Part shown: positions 1 through 12,647 of the stretch, piece after piece
Position numbering within the stretch: position 1 is the first letter of the stretch
Layout of the letters: each line of letters opens with the position of its first letter
DNA from: Euphorbia lathyris
Taxonomy: Eukaryota; Streptophyta; Magnoliopsida; Malpighiales; Euphorbiaceae
DNA: 64,000 bases
Direction: 5' to 3'
NCBI RefSeq assembly: GCF_963576675.1
Contig: NC_088918.1
Span: 44,053,501-44,117,500 of the forward strand
Translations under genes and position numbers: made by a program
The notes under the pieces: model-generated
The model's database searches: none
What the model saw: only the letters and a program-made list of their open reading frames with translations
Told to the model about the DNA's origin: nothing

Positions 1-760
1 CTTATTTATTATTAATGTTGTGATATATTTTAATTTACAAACAATTATTTTTATTACTTTACATAAGCAACTTGAAAACCCAAACCAAGTGGCACCATCA
101 AAAGTCGAACTCTATATTGCAACTCGCAAAAGGGATGAGGGACGCACTTACAAAGCAACAGATGAGTTTGCTAAAACTAAGATTGTAAGTATTTTCTCTC
201 TAAGTCTTTTTATTGAAATTTTTTGGGATTGATACTATTGATTTTGACATGTTGATAAGTTTGATGCTTGTATTACTTCTCCCTAATAACTATTCTTCAT
301 TCCCTCGATTTAGTCTTTTGGTTAAGGTACTATAGATGTGGTTAAATAATATTCTTAAATTGGATGAAAATCTACCATAATCAATAACTTACAAATTTGG
401 ATATATATTTGTAGAAAAAAATGGTATAACATGAGAAGAATAAGATGTGGAATCATGATAAATTGACGTGAGAATTTATGGTAGATGAACATCAAATTAA
501 GGTTGAATGTGAGTTGTAAGGGTGCTCGCTATACTGTTTTTTATAGCTGGAATAAAGTTCAATTTTAGCTCTTATTTCGTATAATTTGGCCTAAGTCTTT
601 ATTTCAGTTTTACTATATTTGGTCCCTTTATTTATTTATTTTTTTTATCAAAATGTAGTCCTTAACATGACAATTCGTAATAAGCACGCCTATATTTTTC
701 ACTCTTATAGTGAAGGACACACACATATCTTGGTCACTACTACATGTTATTATTAATTAA

Positions 761-1109
761 CTAACGGGATAAGGTATCAAAATAGGTCTATGGTTTTTGA
801 GGAAGTATAAATTTAGGCTCCACGTACAAAATAGCACCAATATAGGCTTAACGTTTAAAAAATGGTACCAATTTAGGCCTCGATAACGGAACGAGACACA
901 TCATTGATATTATTCCGTTAAGTTCTGTCAGTTGTACATGGAGGGAGAAATCAGAACTTAACGGAGTAATATCAATGACATGTCCAATCCGTTATCGAGG
1001 CCTAAATTGGTACTTTTGAAAACGTTAGACATATATTGGTGTTATTTTGTACGTGGAGCCTAAATTAATACTTCCCAAAAATCATAAACCTATTTTGGTA
1101 CCTTATCCC
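761..1109. repeat. Foldback MITE with long terminal inverted repeats
   Basis: The two halves are near-perfect reverse complements: the left arm begins GGGATAAGGTA (766) and the right arm ends TACCTTATCCC (1109). The arms pair for well over 100 bases on each side, leaving a short centre near 930. Flanks carry ATTAATTAA at 752-760 and 1110-1118, a possible 9-bp target duplication that would suit a Mutator-like element. The AT-rich context makes that match weak, and five extra bases (CTAAC) sit at the left edge. There is no coding capacity. Confidence 0.75.
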
Positions 1110-1298
1110 ATTAATTAAATTAGCAAAATAATAGTCATTAATTATTAATTAGCAAACTTTAGTCCTTGTACTTCCTTAGCTAGTTAGACTTTTATTGTAA
1201 GGAATCATACTTCCAGTACCATATTCATAGTCTATTTTGGTGAGCAAATTAAGGTCCTACGGACCATTAATTGATTTTTGTTAATTAAGAATTCAATT

Positions 1299-1630
1299 AA
1301 TAATGGCATTATATTTATTTGGGTCTCTAAACTATCAAAATCATCAATCAGGTCCTTGAATCAAGCAAAAATCATCAATTGAGTCCCAAATCTATTCTAA
1401 AATCGGAAAATGTGACTATTTGATATAGATTGTAATAATCTATGTATTGGTTCAAAATGAGTTTGGGAAAGATGGTCCCAAACTGTTCAACGGAATTATT
1501 TTCGATGAGACCTCAATTGATGATTTTTTATTAGTTTAGGGACCTGATTGGATGTTGATAGTTTAAGGTTCTAATTGACTTTGAAACTGTAGTTTAGAGA
1601 GCCAAATGAGTATTATGCTATTAATAATTA
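1299..1630. repeat. Second foldback MITE, diverged
   Basis: The left side (AATAATGGCATTATA, TTTGGGTCTCTAAACTA) is an imperfect inverted copy of the right side (TAGTTTAGAGAGCCAAATGAG, TATTATGC). Further in, ATCATCAATTGAG pairs with TCAATTGATGAT. The arms are more diverged than in the MITE at 761-1109, so this copy is probably older. It also lies within the transposase intron. Confidence 0.6.
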
Positions 1631-2819
1631 GAAGTAAATGTACAAATGATTTAATTAGTCAGAATTGTTGAAATGATTAGAACTGAAACTAAGATTCACT
1701 CTATTCCTTTTTAGAATTCATATATGAAGCTAGTGCTTGTTGTGTTACATTATTGCTTAGTGAATTCACTTATGAATTTCTTTAATTTGCCTTATATATT
1801 CTTATAAATTATTTTGAGAGTTAAAAATTTTGATGTCCAACTTAATTATAATTTACATTTTTCTCTTCCATCCCTTTTTTTTATTCTGCCACTTGTATTC
1901 TTTGTGACCATGTAGTTGATTATGTAATATCGATCCTACTGAATCCTATATTTATATTATCAATGCCTAATATATTAAGTTGGAGACTTGCATGTAGAAG
2001 GTTGAGACATTTCTAACTAATATAATTGATGTTTTTGTGAATACGTCTTGGAAATGAATCATTTTTTTGTCTCGTATTTGGCAGCCATTTTATATTTGAT
2101 TTTCTTTTATAGGCAAGGATTGAAGAAATGCAGTCAGGGGGCGAAAATATTGTGATGGTTGACCAACTACTATCGGGTGATTCATCCCATGGAGCTTCAT
2201 GGCTTCTCGGTAGGGGTGCTAAATCTACGACAAAAAGGGGTCCACCATTGAAACCCCCAGCTGATTTCATGAATGAAATGAAACAAGCCTAAGGGAGGAA
2301 GTGAGGCATGAAATGGAGGAAGAAATGAACAAAAAGATGGAAACAAATATGACATTTATGATGAAACATTTGGCAAGACTCAACCCAACCTTAAATATCG
2401 ATGTTGATTCAATCACATCTTTATTTGCTAATTCTTCCCCTCCAAATAATCTATCTAGTGAGGAAACCAATGAGGTAAATGTATTGAATAAATTCTATAC
2501 CAATCTATATAATTTTATATTGAAAATTTACAATATTGTAACACGATTTATATGTTAATTCGTGTGCAGGATGACCATGATGGGAAAGATGATAAGTGAC
2601 ATAGATGCCAGAATATTATGTGTGTGTTTTTTTTTTTGAAAGAATATTATAATACTATTTTATGTTTAGAGATTGTTTATGTATAAATTTGGATCATTAT
2701 TTATATAAATTGGTTAATGGATAATATATACATATATTCTTTCAGATTATTTTTTTTTAAAATTAAAATGACTTTTAAATTTATTACAGGTTCAAAAATA
2801 TTAAAAATTATGCGACAAA

Positions 2820-3330
2820 AAATATAAGGATGTTGCAAATAATTATTGAAATTGTTGAAAAGCGAACTAAAATTGTTGCAAATTCAAATTAAATAGTTGT
2901 AATAGTCAACTAAATTGTAGCAAAATTGAACTAAACTGTTGCAACTCTAATTAAACTTGTTGCAAAATCGAACTAAAATTGTCACAGAAACCAAATAAAT
3001 TGTTGCAAAATTTAATTAAATTTATCACAGAAATTGTTAAAATTGTTGCAAAATGTGACTAAAATTGTTGCACAAACTGCTAAATTTGTTATAAAAATCA
3101 ATTAAAATTGTCGTAAAAATTGTAAAAATTGTTGCATTTCCAGTAATGCAACAATAAAAACTTATTGCAATTTCTTGAAAATTTGTTGTATTATTTATAA
3201 ATTGTTGCAATAAATTAAAATATGTGCAACTATTGCAAATTGTTGCCAATTTCAAAATATTGTTGCATTAGCAAATAATGCTACAGCCAAAATAGCAATA
3301 ATTTTTTTTTTGTTGCATTAGACTTCTTTT
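2820..3330. repeat. CACTA subterminal repeat zone (TTGTTGCA motifs)
   Basis: More than a dozen degenerate copies of AAATTGTTGCAAA / AATTGTCACAGAAA occur at irregular spacing on the plus strand, with TTGTTGCATTA copies towards the right end. Short motif arrays next to the termini are where CACTA TNP proteins bind in characterised elements; that role is inferred here. Confidence 0.7.
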
Positions 3331-3405
3331 TGGCCTAATGCAACTCAAAAGAGGGTCTAACCCAACAATTTGGCTCAGTTGCAGTAGGGGTTTTATGGTG
3401 TAGTG

Positions 3406-3802
3406 GATGCTGAATCTATCCAAAAAGTTGCAAGCAGCATTGGAGACACTATAGAAATCGATGCAGATGGGAATAATTCATGGAGCACTTATGTTCGAGC
3501 TCGAGTAAAGGTGAATGTTGAAGCTCCGCTACTACGAGGAATCAAAATTAAAAATGACAAGGGACAACTTGTATGGGTGGCATTCAAATACGAAAAGTTA
3601 CCAAACTTTTGCTATTGGTGCGGGAAAATCGGTCATGTACATGATGAATGTCCTGATATCCCAGAGAGCTTTGACGACGCAGAATGGTCGTATGAACAAA
3701 TCTTAAGAGCAACTCCATTGAAATTGAAATCGCTCCGAATTGATGCAGCTTCAAATAAGAAAATCTCAGAAATTTCGATGGGAAAGAAAAACATCATCAA
3801 AC
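3406..3802 (+). pseudogene. LINE ORF1, zinc-knuckle segment
   Basis: The translation shows the plant LINE ORF1 pattern: a segment with WSTYVRARVKVNVEAPLLRG, then VWVAFKYEKLPNFCYWCGKI and a CCHC knuckle (C-x2-C-x4-H-x4-C) at about 3610-3652. ORF1 proteins of this class bind the element RNA. The start is missing because the CACTA boundary falls inside the ORF. The frame continues across the copia insertion at 3803 into 20609, giving IIKQLFAHGDDDDTD at the repaired junction. Confidence 0.8.
3798..3802. repeat. TSD CAAAC of the copia element (left copy)
   Basis: CAAAC directly precedes the LTR start TGTAGG at 3803 and is repeated at 20604-20608 directly after the other LTR end CCAACA. This proves that the pieces between belong to one insertion. 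Confidence 0.9.
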
Positions 3803-4207
3803 TGTAGGAAAATAGACAAGCCTATGCGTAGCGGAATAATAAAATTTTATCTATTTTATCTATTTCCTTTTTCCAAGATCTGTTAATTGTTATTTCATAT
3901 AAAGAGGGATAGAAAGTAATACCTTTAGTGAAGAACTATCTACCATTGCAAACGAAGTGCCCACAACTTCTTATTATCAATCTGTGAGCAAGGAACGTTT
4001 TTGTTCAACACAGAAAAACAAAACTAATCAGTAATCAACCTTTAAAGTATAGCAATCGCAATGATTGCCTCTAACAGAAATCGATACGAGATCAAAGAGG
4101 GGGTAAGAAATAAAGTAAATTAGCCGAGACGACGACGGAACGATTCCTTCCTCTTATTCTTTGTGTTGGCCGAATTTCCTAGGCTAGGGAGTCTATTTAT
4201 AGACTTC
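3803..4207 (-). repeat. Copia 3' LTR, truncated
   Basis: It matches the first 400 bases (plus-strand view) of the complete LTR at 18777 almost exactly, up to CTATTTATAGACTTC, then passes directly into RNase H codons at about 4208. The remaining 1.4 kb of LTR, including all of U3, plus the polypurine tract and the end of pol, are deleted. The TATA box is just retained. Confidence 0.85.
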
Positions 4208-5146
4208 ACAATGTCAGGCACCACTCCTAGTTCTGTTATGAACTTCCTAATCCAAACAGCCTCCTTTGCCGCTTCTGCAGCTGCGATGTACTCTGATTCA
4301 GTCGACGAGAAAGCAACACTTCCTTGCTTGGAACTCTTCCAACTAACTAAACCTCCATTTAGGATAAACTGGTATCCTGATTGGGATCTATAATCATTTT
4401 CATCAGTCAGATGACTAGCATCTGAATATCCTTCAATTTTCAATTCTCCGTGTCCATATATGAGGAACATGTCTTTAGTTCTTCTAAGATACTTAAGAAT
4501 GGTCTTGACAGCAGTGATCAAATCCTGGATTTCCTTGATATCGGCTCGTCATACTCAATACGAACGCCACATCAGGTCTAGTGCAAAGCATGGCATACAT
4601 GATTGAACCAACCGCACTGGAGTAAGGAAATACAGCCATGCATTTCTTATCATTGTCCGTTTTAGGACACTGATCATTTGATAACTTGACACCATGGACC
4701 ATTGACAAGTTACCCCTTTTCGATTCATGCATGTCAAAACTCTTTAGGACTTTGTCAATATATGTAGACTGGGATAGCCCAAGTAGCCTTTTCGATCTAT
4801 CCCGATAGATCTTAATCCCCAAGATACAAGCTGCTTCTCCTAAGTCTTTCATGGAGAAATTACCTGATAACCAAACTTTTACTGCTTGCAACATTGCAAC
4901 ATCGTTTCCCATAAGTAGTATATCATCAACATATAGTACTAAGAAAACAACTGAGCTCCCACTTGTCTTCTTGTAAACATAAGCCTCTTTAGAGTTTTGT
5001 TCGAAACCAAATTGTTTTATGGTTTCATCAAAACGCTTGTTCTAGCTTCTAGATGCTTGCTTAAGTCCATAAATGGACCTTTGAAGTTTGCAAACCTTGG
5101 TTGCATCCTTCGATGTGAAACCTTCAGGTTGCATCATGTATACGTC
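4208..5146 (-). pseudogene. Copia pol: RT C-terminal part and RNase H
   Basis: Reading on the minus strand: YMMQPEGF and KLQRSIYGLKQASRS of RT next to the nested LTR, then the catalytic LYVDDILLMG block around 4910-4940, then MYAMLCTRPDVAF, and RNase H motifs GYSDASH and SSTESEYIAAAEAAKEAVW down to VVPDIV at the deletion junction. A stop follows QASRS (5042). A frameshift near 4520 separates the RT end from TILKYLRRTKD. The missing upstream half of RT lies at 14216 and beyond, on the far side of the nested element. Confidence 0.85.
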
Positions 5147-6669
5147 TGTTGAGCGATTTCCGCAAGTGCACGGTATACGCTTGTAGTAATAAAAGATATC
5201 GATCCCACAGGGAACGCTTTTTAACAAAAACTTATTTTGAATCAGTTAGATTTACTTTTAAGGTTTATAATATGTAAAATCGTTGAATTGGATTTGGTTT
5301 TGAAATTGCTAGAATAAGAATTAGATTAGAGTATAAAAATGTTAGAAAATACTTCTGATTTAGGAATGAATTTACAAAACAGGAACGTTAAGTTCTTTTA
5401 GAAAAGTAAACAAATGTATTCGTTTACATTAAGCAAACAAAACAACTTTAAACTTTGCATAAATTAAAACAATGAAATAAATGACGGTTCTTCTAATTTT
5501 AGGGCTTTGAACTGTAGTCAATCCTCCTACGGTCGGGTTAGATCGCTACCTTAACCAAATTGATACTCTACTGATGATATCAATTTGCCTAAGTGTTCAA
5601 CAAAGTTTCCTTGTAAAGATTTTAAATTTAACTACGTTTTAATGAAAACACCAGCATCCACTTCGGATCCTTTACCAAAGTGCTGCATAAAAATCTATCG
5701 AATGGAACGGACTTTATTAGATGAAATATAAATTTGATACAAGTTTACAGAGAACGAGGAGCATGAAAACATTTCACGACTTGCAAGTGAACGGGTTGTC
5801 AATCCTTTCCTTGGGTTTCGTTTAGAGTTTGTCAGACTCAGGGGCGGATTCTCTACTCAATCTTCTCGCTGTAACTTCGTAATAGGGATGCGGTCGGCCT
5901 CTACCAAAATGTAAACTAATATGAACAAATCTAAACGCTATTGTGTTTGTAATTATTGAATAAACAATGTGTGTATAGCATATTGCTTTTTACAGAATCG
6001 AACTTCTAATCTCTGACTCATTTCTGAGTCAGAGTTTCTGCATAACTCTTGCACTAATCTTAAAATCTAACTCTCTCTCTCTATATTTTTAACTATCAAT
6101 CAACTCTTTATTCATAGATATTGAAGAGTCATGATTGAAGTTTCGTGTCCGTTGTGGAGAGTCGTGTCCGCTGCGAAGAGACGTTTCTATCTACCCGAAC
6201 GAACGCGTTTCTTGGAATTTAAACATGTGTATGTTGTGCTTGGCAGAATTTCTGATCTTACCGAGAATAATTAATTCTCGGCCGAGAATGGGGAAGTGAT
6301 TTTTCAGCCTTTGAACGAAAGGGAGGGAGATCTGGCCGACGCGTGTCGCGACCGAGAATTTGGGATTCTCGGTCGCGGCCCCCAAATTCTCTACCGAGAA
6401 TCGGAATTTTTCTTCCGTTTATGACGTCGTTCTTGTCTTCCTTGTATCGGTGTGCTGATTTCTTCATCTTTTGGCTCCTAACTTAGGGTTTTTCCTTCGT
6501 TTTTGACCTCTTTTAGTTCCTATTTGGATTTTACCAAATATTTAGGTACCTTGCATGAAAGAAATATATTCGAACGTAAAAGTACTCTAAACAGATATAA
6601 AAAGCACGAATTCATAGCAAAACTGATGTAAATATTTAATGATATTTTAGGTATATTTTGGGCTTAACA
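5147..6669 (-). repeat. LARD copy 1, 3' LTR
   Basis: Plus-strand view starts TGTTGAGCGATTTCCGC and ends GGGCTTAACA. It differs from its partner at 12668 by scattered substitutions and by lack of a roughly 20-base palindromic unit near 6397. It includes the strong hairpin at 6347-6377. The TATA box equivalent here is altered (TATTCATA on the plus strand near 6110). Confidence 0.9.
6347..6377. other. LTR hairpin CGCGACCGAGAAT / ATTCTCGGTCGCG
   Basis: A perfect 13-bp stem with a 5-base loop (TTGGG on the plus strand). The same structure is at 13868-13898 in the other LTR. Related hairpins sit at the equivalent place in the Athila LTR (55463-55500) and LARD copy 2 (62368-62405). Confidence 0.8.
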
Positions 6670-9600
6670 AATCTCCACATTTAATCTTTTGCTAGTCCCG
6701 AGCAAAATTTCACTGAATTTATTCTTTGACTAATCTCTTTATGAAAATAAAACATATATCTCTATATTATCTTTTAAATTAGTTAAGCCGAAAAGATTAA
6801 CTTCGCATGGAAAATTTATACGCAAAATATCAAACTAACTTAGTATAAAGGCGATATATCATTCGTCTTGTATCTTTATTTTAAAACTGAAGTATTTGGG
6901 ACGATATAAGCACGCATGTTATTGAGCCTTTCGTCTCAAGGCATTTTAAAGCAAAAAAATTTCTTTCCCATACCTAAACTAATATATGGGATATATTAAA
7001 TGAGTAAGTACTTGATCTTAATGTATTTGCTTAGTTACGCCCGAGATAAGGGTGGTCTCAACCGTAACTTTATACGTATTTTATTGCTTAGTGTTTGTTT
7101 AAGAGGTACCGACCATGCCATGGGTGGACGCAATCGTTACTTTAAACTTAAACACGCTTAATTTTGCTTTTAAACGTTCCTTCCGTACCTCGATTGTGAT
7201 AAGGTTGGTCTCAATCGTGGCCAAAAGTAAATGGTACTTAATTTTCTTCCCTTTCATACCTCGATTGTGATAAGGTTGGTCTCAATCGTGGCCAAAAGTT
7301 AAGAATTCAACTAATTGATTAATTAATATGAATTTATAATTGTAACTTGGGAAAAAGAAAGATAGCACATTCATCCTATATTGACTTTAAAATTCAACAT
7401 GTATTATGGCTAAAGTTTCCTTAAAAACTTCAATTGGTGTTAATGTAAGACGAAATCAAACCGAGCTAAAAAATGTTAGTTCAATTTAATGCCTATAAAC
7501 CTAATTGAAAATCTAAGATTTATTGTATCATGAATTGCATGATATAAAATAGAGATTGAAATAAAGAATTTTTTACTTAAAATACATTCACTCGAGACAA
7601 TTTTTACTTAAAATCGTATCAGAGATTTGTGAAAATTTTGAAAAATATTACCCGTATAGAAATATCATTTCTAACGACAATGAAAACCTAAAATGTAAAC
7701 ATATGAAAATGTTATGGAAAAATTAAAATAAATTGTGTTTTAAATTGTGTTGCAATATATGTTGCATTTGCATAAAACAAGTGTTGCATTCATAAATGTT
7801 CTTAAAAATTTATTCGTTGCATTTATTATTCGTATATGTAAAATGATATATGTATATCTCCTCCTACACTTAAATTGGACCATGTCCTCATTGGTGCAAA
7901 AATTGATATAACACGAAAAATAAGCACGAAATAAAGCAAAATTGCACGAAATATATAAATATGAAATGGATTGTATCCAACAAAAATAGAAATTGAAATG
8001 TAGCACACTGAATCAAAAATAACAGAAAAGATAAATGAGTGGAGAAAAGATAAGATAAACCCTATTCTTGGGAAGGTGAACCCGGTGGAGATAGTGTGGT
8101 CACGACGCCTTGACGATGGAAAAATGATAACAACCGGCATCGGGGTGACGTGTGCTCGCTCCTTAAATTATGGATATTGGCATCCACCGCGTAAATTCTT
8201 GAATTCATCTCGTGATTGTTTGCAATAAAATCATCCAACCGTAAATTCATTCGACGGGTGTGTGTATTCATATGGTTCCAAATTTGTTCGCAAATGAACT
8301 TGATCAACACTGTTCTCATCACCAACATGCCCTTGTGATTGTGTGTAGGCATCAACATGTCTTCGCACCCTCTTCATATCGTCATCCCCACCAAAATGTG
8401 TCTGCTCATTACCATCCTCTTTAATACCATTACCATGTGAACTGGAACTATCAACATCGAACTTGCAAAATTAACCAACATTGGCTAACCACTAAATGAA
8501 TGTGTAAAAGTTGTGGCATAATCCAACATCGGAAAATAATTAGGAGTAAGTGATTGAAAACTACTCCATAATACCCGTAGCATTCCAAACAAGCCCCATA
8601 AACAAAGTACGCATAGTAACGTGCTTATTGGTTGAAAATGGACTTAATTGTCAAAAGGTAATCCAATTTAATCTACCATGAAATCCTTGAAGATGTAATC
8701 CAAAATAAACAAAACCAGACTGTGAATCCTGATCTTTTAAATTTAGCTAAGCTAGGTAAAACATGTCCAAACCGGATTAGTTTGAAAATTGATGGGCTTA
8801 ACAATAAATTATTTTGTATGATATCCAAACCATATACTCAACTCGTCATCCCCATCTTCATAAAATTAACCTAAATCCCTAAATGTAATCCTCGCAGCAA
8901 AATCCAAAAGAGAATACCGTGAAACACGAATTTGGCCCAAAAGAGTGCATATACCGCTTCCTCCCTCATATGAAATAAAGTCGAATGTGGCCATATATTC
9001 AACAGGCAAACAATTTATTAGAGGTAGAGGAAACCTTGTGAGTAATTTTGAACTATAAGAGAGAAATAAAATGGAAAATTTGTGGAAAAGATAGAGAAAA
9101 TAAAGGGTTAGGTTATGGAGTTTGTGTAAGGGATTGAAGTATGTGGGATATGTAAAAATATGGTAAAAAGTAAAAATGATATGGTGTGGAATTCATTTTT
9201 GAAAAAGAAAAATATGTTTGAAATAGAGTTGGGTAATGTTTGTATAAGTGATAGGCTAATATAGGTATGAATTGAGGGGGTAAGAATAGAAAAAGATTAA
9301 AATTTGGTCAAATTCGAGCCAAACCCCTGCCTACAGGTCGCGTGTCGCGACCGAAAATCCAGATTCTCGATGACGACACGCTATTTTCAGAGAGAAAATC
9401 TCTCTGAAAACTTCACGTTTTCGCTGAAGTTACCGAGAATTATCAATTCTCGGCCGAGAATCTGCACCTGGCAGCGACAAAATGTGCGTAAAAACTCCGT
9501 TTGTGCAATTTTCTGGGTAAATATGTCCTCTAATTAAGTAAATGTATACCTGAAACTTAAAAACACAAATTAAAACATTAAATTCAAGGTAAACCAAAGG

Positions 9601-12600
9601 TTTATCCTTAGGAAATTGGAGTAAGGAAACAAATAAATGTCTTAAACAGAGTTAATGTAGAATCAATGTTCATTAATTCACATAAGGTAAATTAATCTTC
9701 TAAAAGATAATGAACGTAAATTCATGTAGGTATTTATTCATACTTAAAACTTAAACATGACCCATATTCAAATTAAATCAACATTCAAATAATGAAACAT
9801 TTAACCTTAAACATTAACTGTATTCTAATTTATACAGATTCATATGAAAAATTGTATGTTTTATGTTAATAAGTTCATACTGATATATGTAATAATCAAC
9901 ACGATATAAGTTCATAATTTCATAATTAAAATTAAACGCAATGATTGCATGAAAATGAAAATTTATTATTATGTTCAATAGTTAATAATGATCATAACTT
10001 ATTAGTATTGAAGATATATATGAACAGATTCATTTGCTGATAGTTTATAAATTGTAACAGACATAAACCTGAACATAAGATTAAAGTATGAAAATGAAAC
10101 AAAGTTTTCTTGCATAACACATATTTACATAAATGAATATTAACATATGTACAAGAAAGATTAAAAACAAACTTATATACAGAAACAAACAAACAAATTA
10201 AAAGTAATCAAAACAAATTATTAATCACTTATTCATATTAAATCTGAAACATTGAAACTTATGCAGATTAATGAAAATGATATACAGAGTCATTTTAACA
10301 TTTTATACACATTTATGTTTGAAGTTTATACTGGTACATTTTGATATTAGATACAGATTTATTCGAATAACTTGCATAGTTAACTTATACTAGTCAAAAA
10401 TAACCAAAGAATCAAAGTTGATATGCTATCAAAATTGAAAAACATAAGTACAGAACAAAACTTAGAATTATCATATAAAATGAATGTTCATGAACTTGTT
10501 CAATAGTTATAAATGATTATACCGTATTAGTATGTAATATATATGAAAAATCAGATGTTCAGAAACATTTCTAAAATGAATACAGATTCATGTTAAAAGT
10601 TATATTGTTTTATTCAAACTTAGATTCGGATGTATGTGTATAACCTGTATGGTTAACATATATTTAAGCAAAAAGAATCAAAGAATCAAACTTGATAGTG
10701 TTATTAAAATTAGAAGACATATATACAAGGTACAGAAAGAATAAACACAAAATCAAACCTATATACAAACTATATACAACAAATAGTTTTATAATATCTT
10801 CGTTCTTCATCATGTGTGTGAATGGGAAACGATGCACCGTAGCATTCTGATAAATCAGGACGCTTGTTGAGTGCAGCAGTAATCTTCATGGAAGATTTAT
10901 GCTTGGTAGTCATGTGTTGGAAATAGGAAAAAGTCTCTGGAATTTTTTTGAAAGGTATGAATAATTGGAGAAGAATATCAGATTGTGTCTGAAAGAGATG
11001 AAAAGTATTGAAATCAGATCTTCTCTAATTATTTATAATGATGTTTAGGACGAATTAAAGTGTCTGTTTGTGGCGAAAAGGTGCAAATTCACACCATTTG
11101 AACATGAAGAAACTTAATTTTTCAAAACTTTCAGCAATGGTGCATGAACTGAAGAAGAAAGAAGAGATACAGGTCTGATATACGCACGTGTCGCGACCGT
11201 GAATGGCGATTCTCAGTCGCAACAAGTCATTTTTAAATAATATTTTTTTTAGTTTCGCTGAAGTTACCGAGAATTTCGATTCTCGGCCGAGAATTTCGAT
11301 TCTCGGTAAGTTCAGAAATTTTGTTTTTCTCTTCCTTTCCCTTAAAATTTTAAAATCCTGAATTCTCAACTGAGAATTCACATTCTCAGTAAGTTCAGAA
11401 ATTTATAAGGCAGAGAAAGTAAAATTCTCAACTGAGAATTTGCATTCTCAGTAAGTTCAGAAATTTTCCTATTCTATTCCTGAAAACCTAAACTTAAAAT
11501 TTCAACTAAGATTTCTGGATTCTCAACTGAGATTCCTAAAATTTCAGTAAACACAATAAAAGTTTCTGCAAAACATTTAGAAACATGACTTTAAAGAATT
11601 TTTATTAGATAAAACTTGTTTATACACAAATCAAACTTATGAAATAAAAATAAAACAAAAATAAATTAAACTAAAAACAAATAAACATAAAAATTATGAA
11701 CAAGGGATAAGAAGAATGAAAATCTAAACGTAAAAACTAAGCGAATTAATTTTCAAAGAACTTGTTCACAAATTCAATTGCTTGAATTGGAGCTCATTCA
11801 TTTTCAAAATATTTTTATCAACTAAATATGGCCTTGTTCATTTTAACTTACCTGGAAATAATTTCAATTTGGAATCAAAAATTAGAACTGTATCCCAAAC
11901 TTTGAAATTATATATATTTTTTCTTTTTTTTTTCTTTTTTTAGCATTTTTTTAAGCGCTTTCTTTTTGTTAGCGTTTTCTCAATTTAAGGATCTAGTGAT
12001 TTCGGTTGAATGTCTGAACTTCTGGTTCAGGCCTCGAACAAAAACTACGCACATGAACCGAAACTTTCGAAACTATATTAAAAGTATACAATTCCTTCCT
12101 GGCGGATAAGGTAATTTCATCCTACTGCTGATATATCTTTCTTTGATTAGCTATTTCTTAGAGAGATAAATGTAGGTGTTTGTAAGGAAATGATAAAAAG
12201 GGAAATTATTTGGGTTTAGTGTAGGAATTGAATAAATTTCTTAACAAAGAGATATGATGTTTTGGTGAAGGATTGAGTGTATAGAAAAGAGGTAAAGGTG
12301 TTTGGGAAGAGGTAAATTTTCTGGAAAAATCATCTGTCACGTCTGACATCCTGTTTCATAAAATTTTCTTTTCCTTCTGATGTATCTGCTAGCCAAATTT
12401 CTTTTCTGTAGACTCCTTCTGTGAATTTCATTGATAATCAAATCTCCAGGTTATCTTTGAAAAAAACTTGAATTTTTTATCTGCAAACATCTAATTGCAA
12501 ACGTTAAATAACAACGAGGATTTAGTCCTAGTGACCATCCTCAATAAATAAAATAAAACTATAAAATAAATAAATAAATGTATTATAAACCAAGGTTCGA

Positions 12601-12647
12601 AATAAAACACGAAAAATCTAAATTTTTGTTAAAAAATTTAGCGTTCC
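6670..12647 (-). other. Non-coding interior of LARD copy 1
   Basis: Six kilobases without a recognisable protein domain; the longest frames are about 100 codons and look random. Next to the 3' LTR the minus strand has an A/G-rich stretch (AAATGTGGAGATT) that may be the polypurine tract. Visible structures are a duplicated segment at 7191-7300 (two copies of CCTCGATTGTGATAAGGTTG), degenerate copies of the LTR hairpin near 9342-9380 and 11189-11222, and a palindrome array at 11264-11540. The right 350 bases match the start of the interior of the element at 62103 in reverse, so the interior is a family feature, not random filler. Confidence 0.7.
11264..11540. repeat. Palindromic array, CCGAGAAT / ATTCTCGG and TTCTCAACTGAGAA units
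   Basis: At least four inverted units occur: GATTCTCGGCCGAGAAT near 11279, then AATTCTCAACTGAGAATT at about 11361 and again at 11423, and GGATTCTCAACTGAGATTCC near 11517. Three are followed by ATTCTC(G/A)GTAAGTTCAGAAATT. A similar unit is at 9433-9463 and others are in the LTRs. Role unknown. Confidence 0.7.

Larger units (their letters stand above)
68..2599 (+). pseudogene. Transposase_24-like (CACTA accessory) protein, last exons
   Basis: Three exons can be joined. Exon a (about 68-184) encodes PSKVELYIATRKRDEG, the signature of the plant Transposase_24 family, and ends at a GTAAGT donor. Exon b starts after TTTTATAG at 2113 and runs to 2474 before GTAAAT. Exon c (2570-2599) follows GTGTGCAG, encodes an acidic tail and ends in TGA. 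All junctions are phase 0. Exon b encodes a Gly/Ser-rich piece and then a charged Glu/Met/Lys-rich helix. Near 2290 the frame slips by one base after KQA, so this copy is broken. The roughly 1.9-kb intron holds two foldback MITEs. The N-terminal exons lie before the window. Family assignment is by motif recognition; function in transposition is inferred. Confidence 0.6.
1..3405 (+). mobile_element. CACTA (En/Spm) DNA transposon, 3' part
   Basis: The right end reads GGTGTAGTG at 3397-3405, the inverse of the CACTACACC terminus expected for this superfamily. Just inside it lies a 500-bp subterminal zone of repeated TTGTTGCA motifs, also typical of CACTA ends. The element carries exons of a Transposase_24-like protein at 68-2599. 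Its left end and the main TNP2-type transposase are not in the window, so autonomy cannot be judged. Immediately outside the right end the sequence becomes LINE ORF1, so the transposon abuts, and most likely inserted into, that LINE. The 3-bp target duplication cannot be checked without the other end. Confidence 0.8.

Noticed and set aside
2820..3330. Regularly repeated motifs resembling a CRISPR or satellite array
   Set aside because: Motifs are short, degenerate and irregularly spaced, next to a CACTA terminus; a subterminal repeat zone explains them.
6191..6467. LTR open frames with ATENPKFSVATRVGQISLPF, repeated at 13610-13906
   Set aside because: The frame spans the hairpin and U3 of the LARD LTR, is repeated only because LTRs are paired, and is not kept in the related LTRs at 55199 and 62103.
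7740..8358. Overlapping minus-strand frames of 88-104 codons in the LARD interior
   Set aside because: No motif, overlapping frames of similar length, AT-rich composition; not distinguishable from chance.
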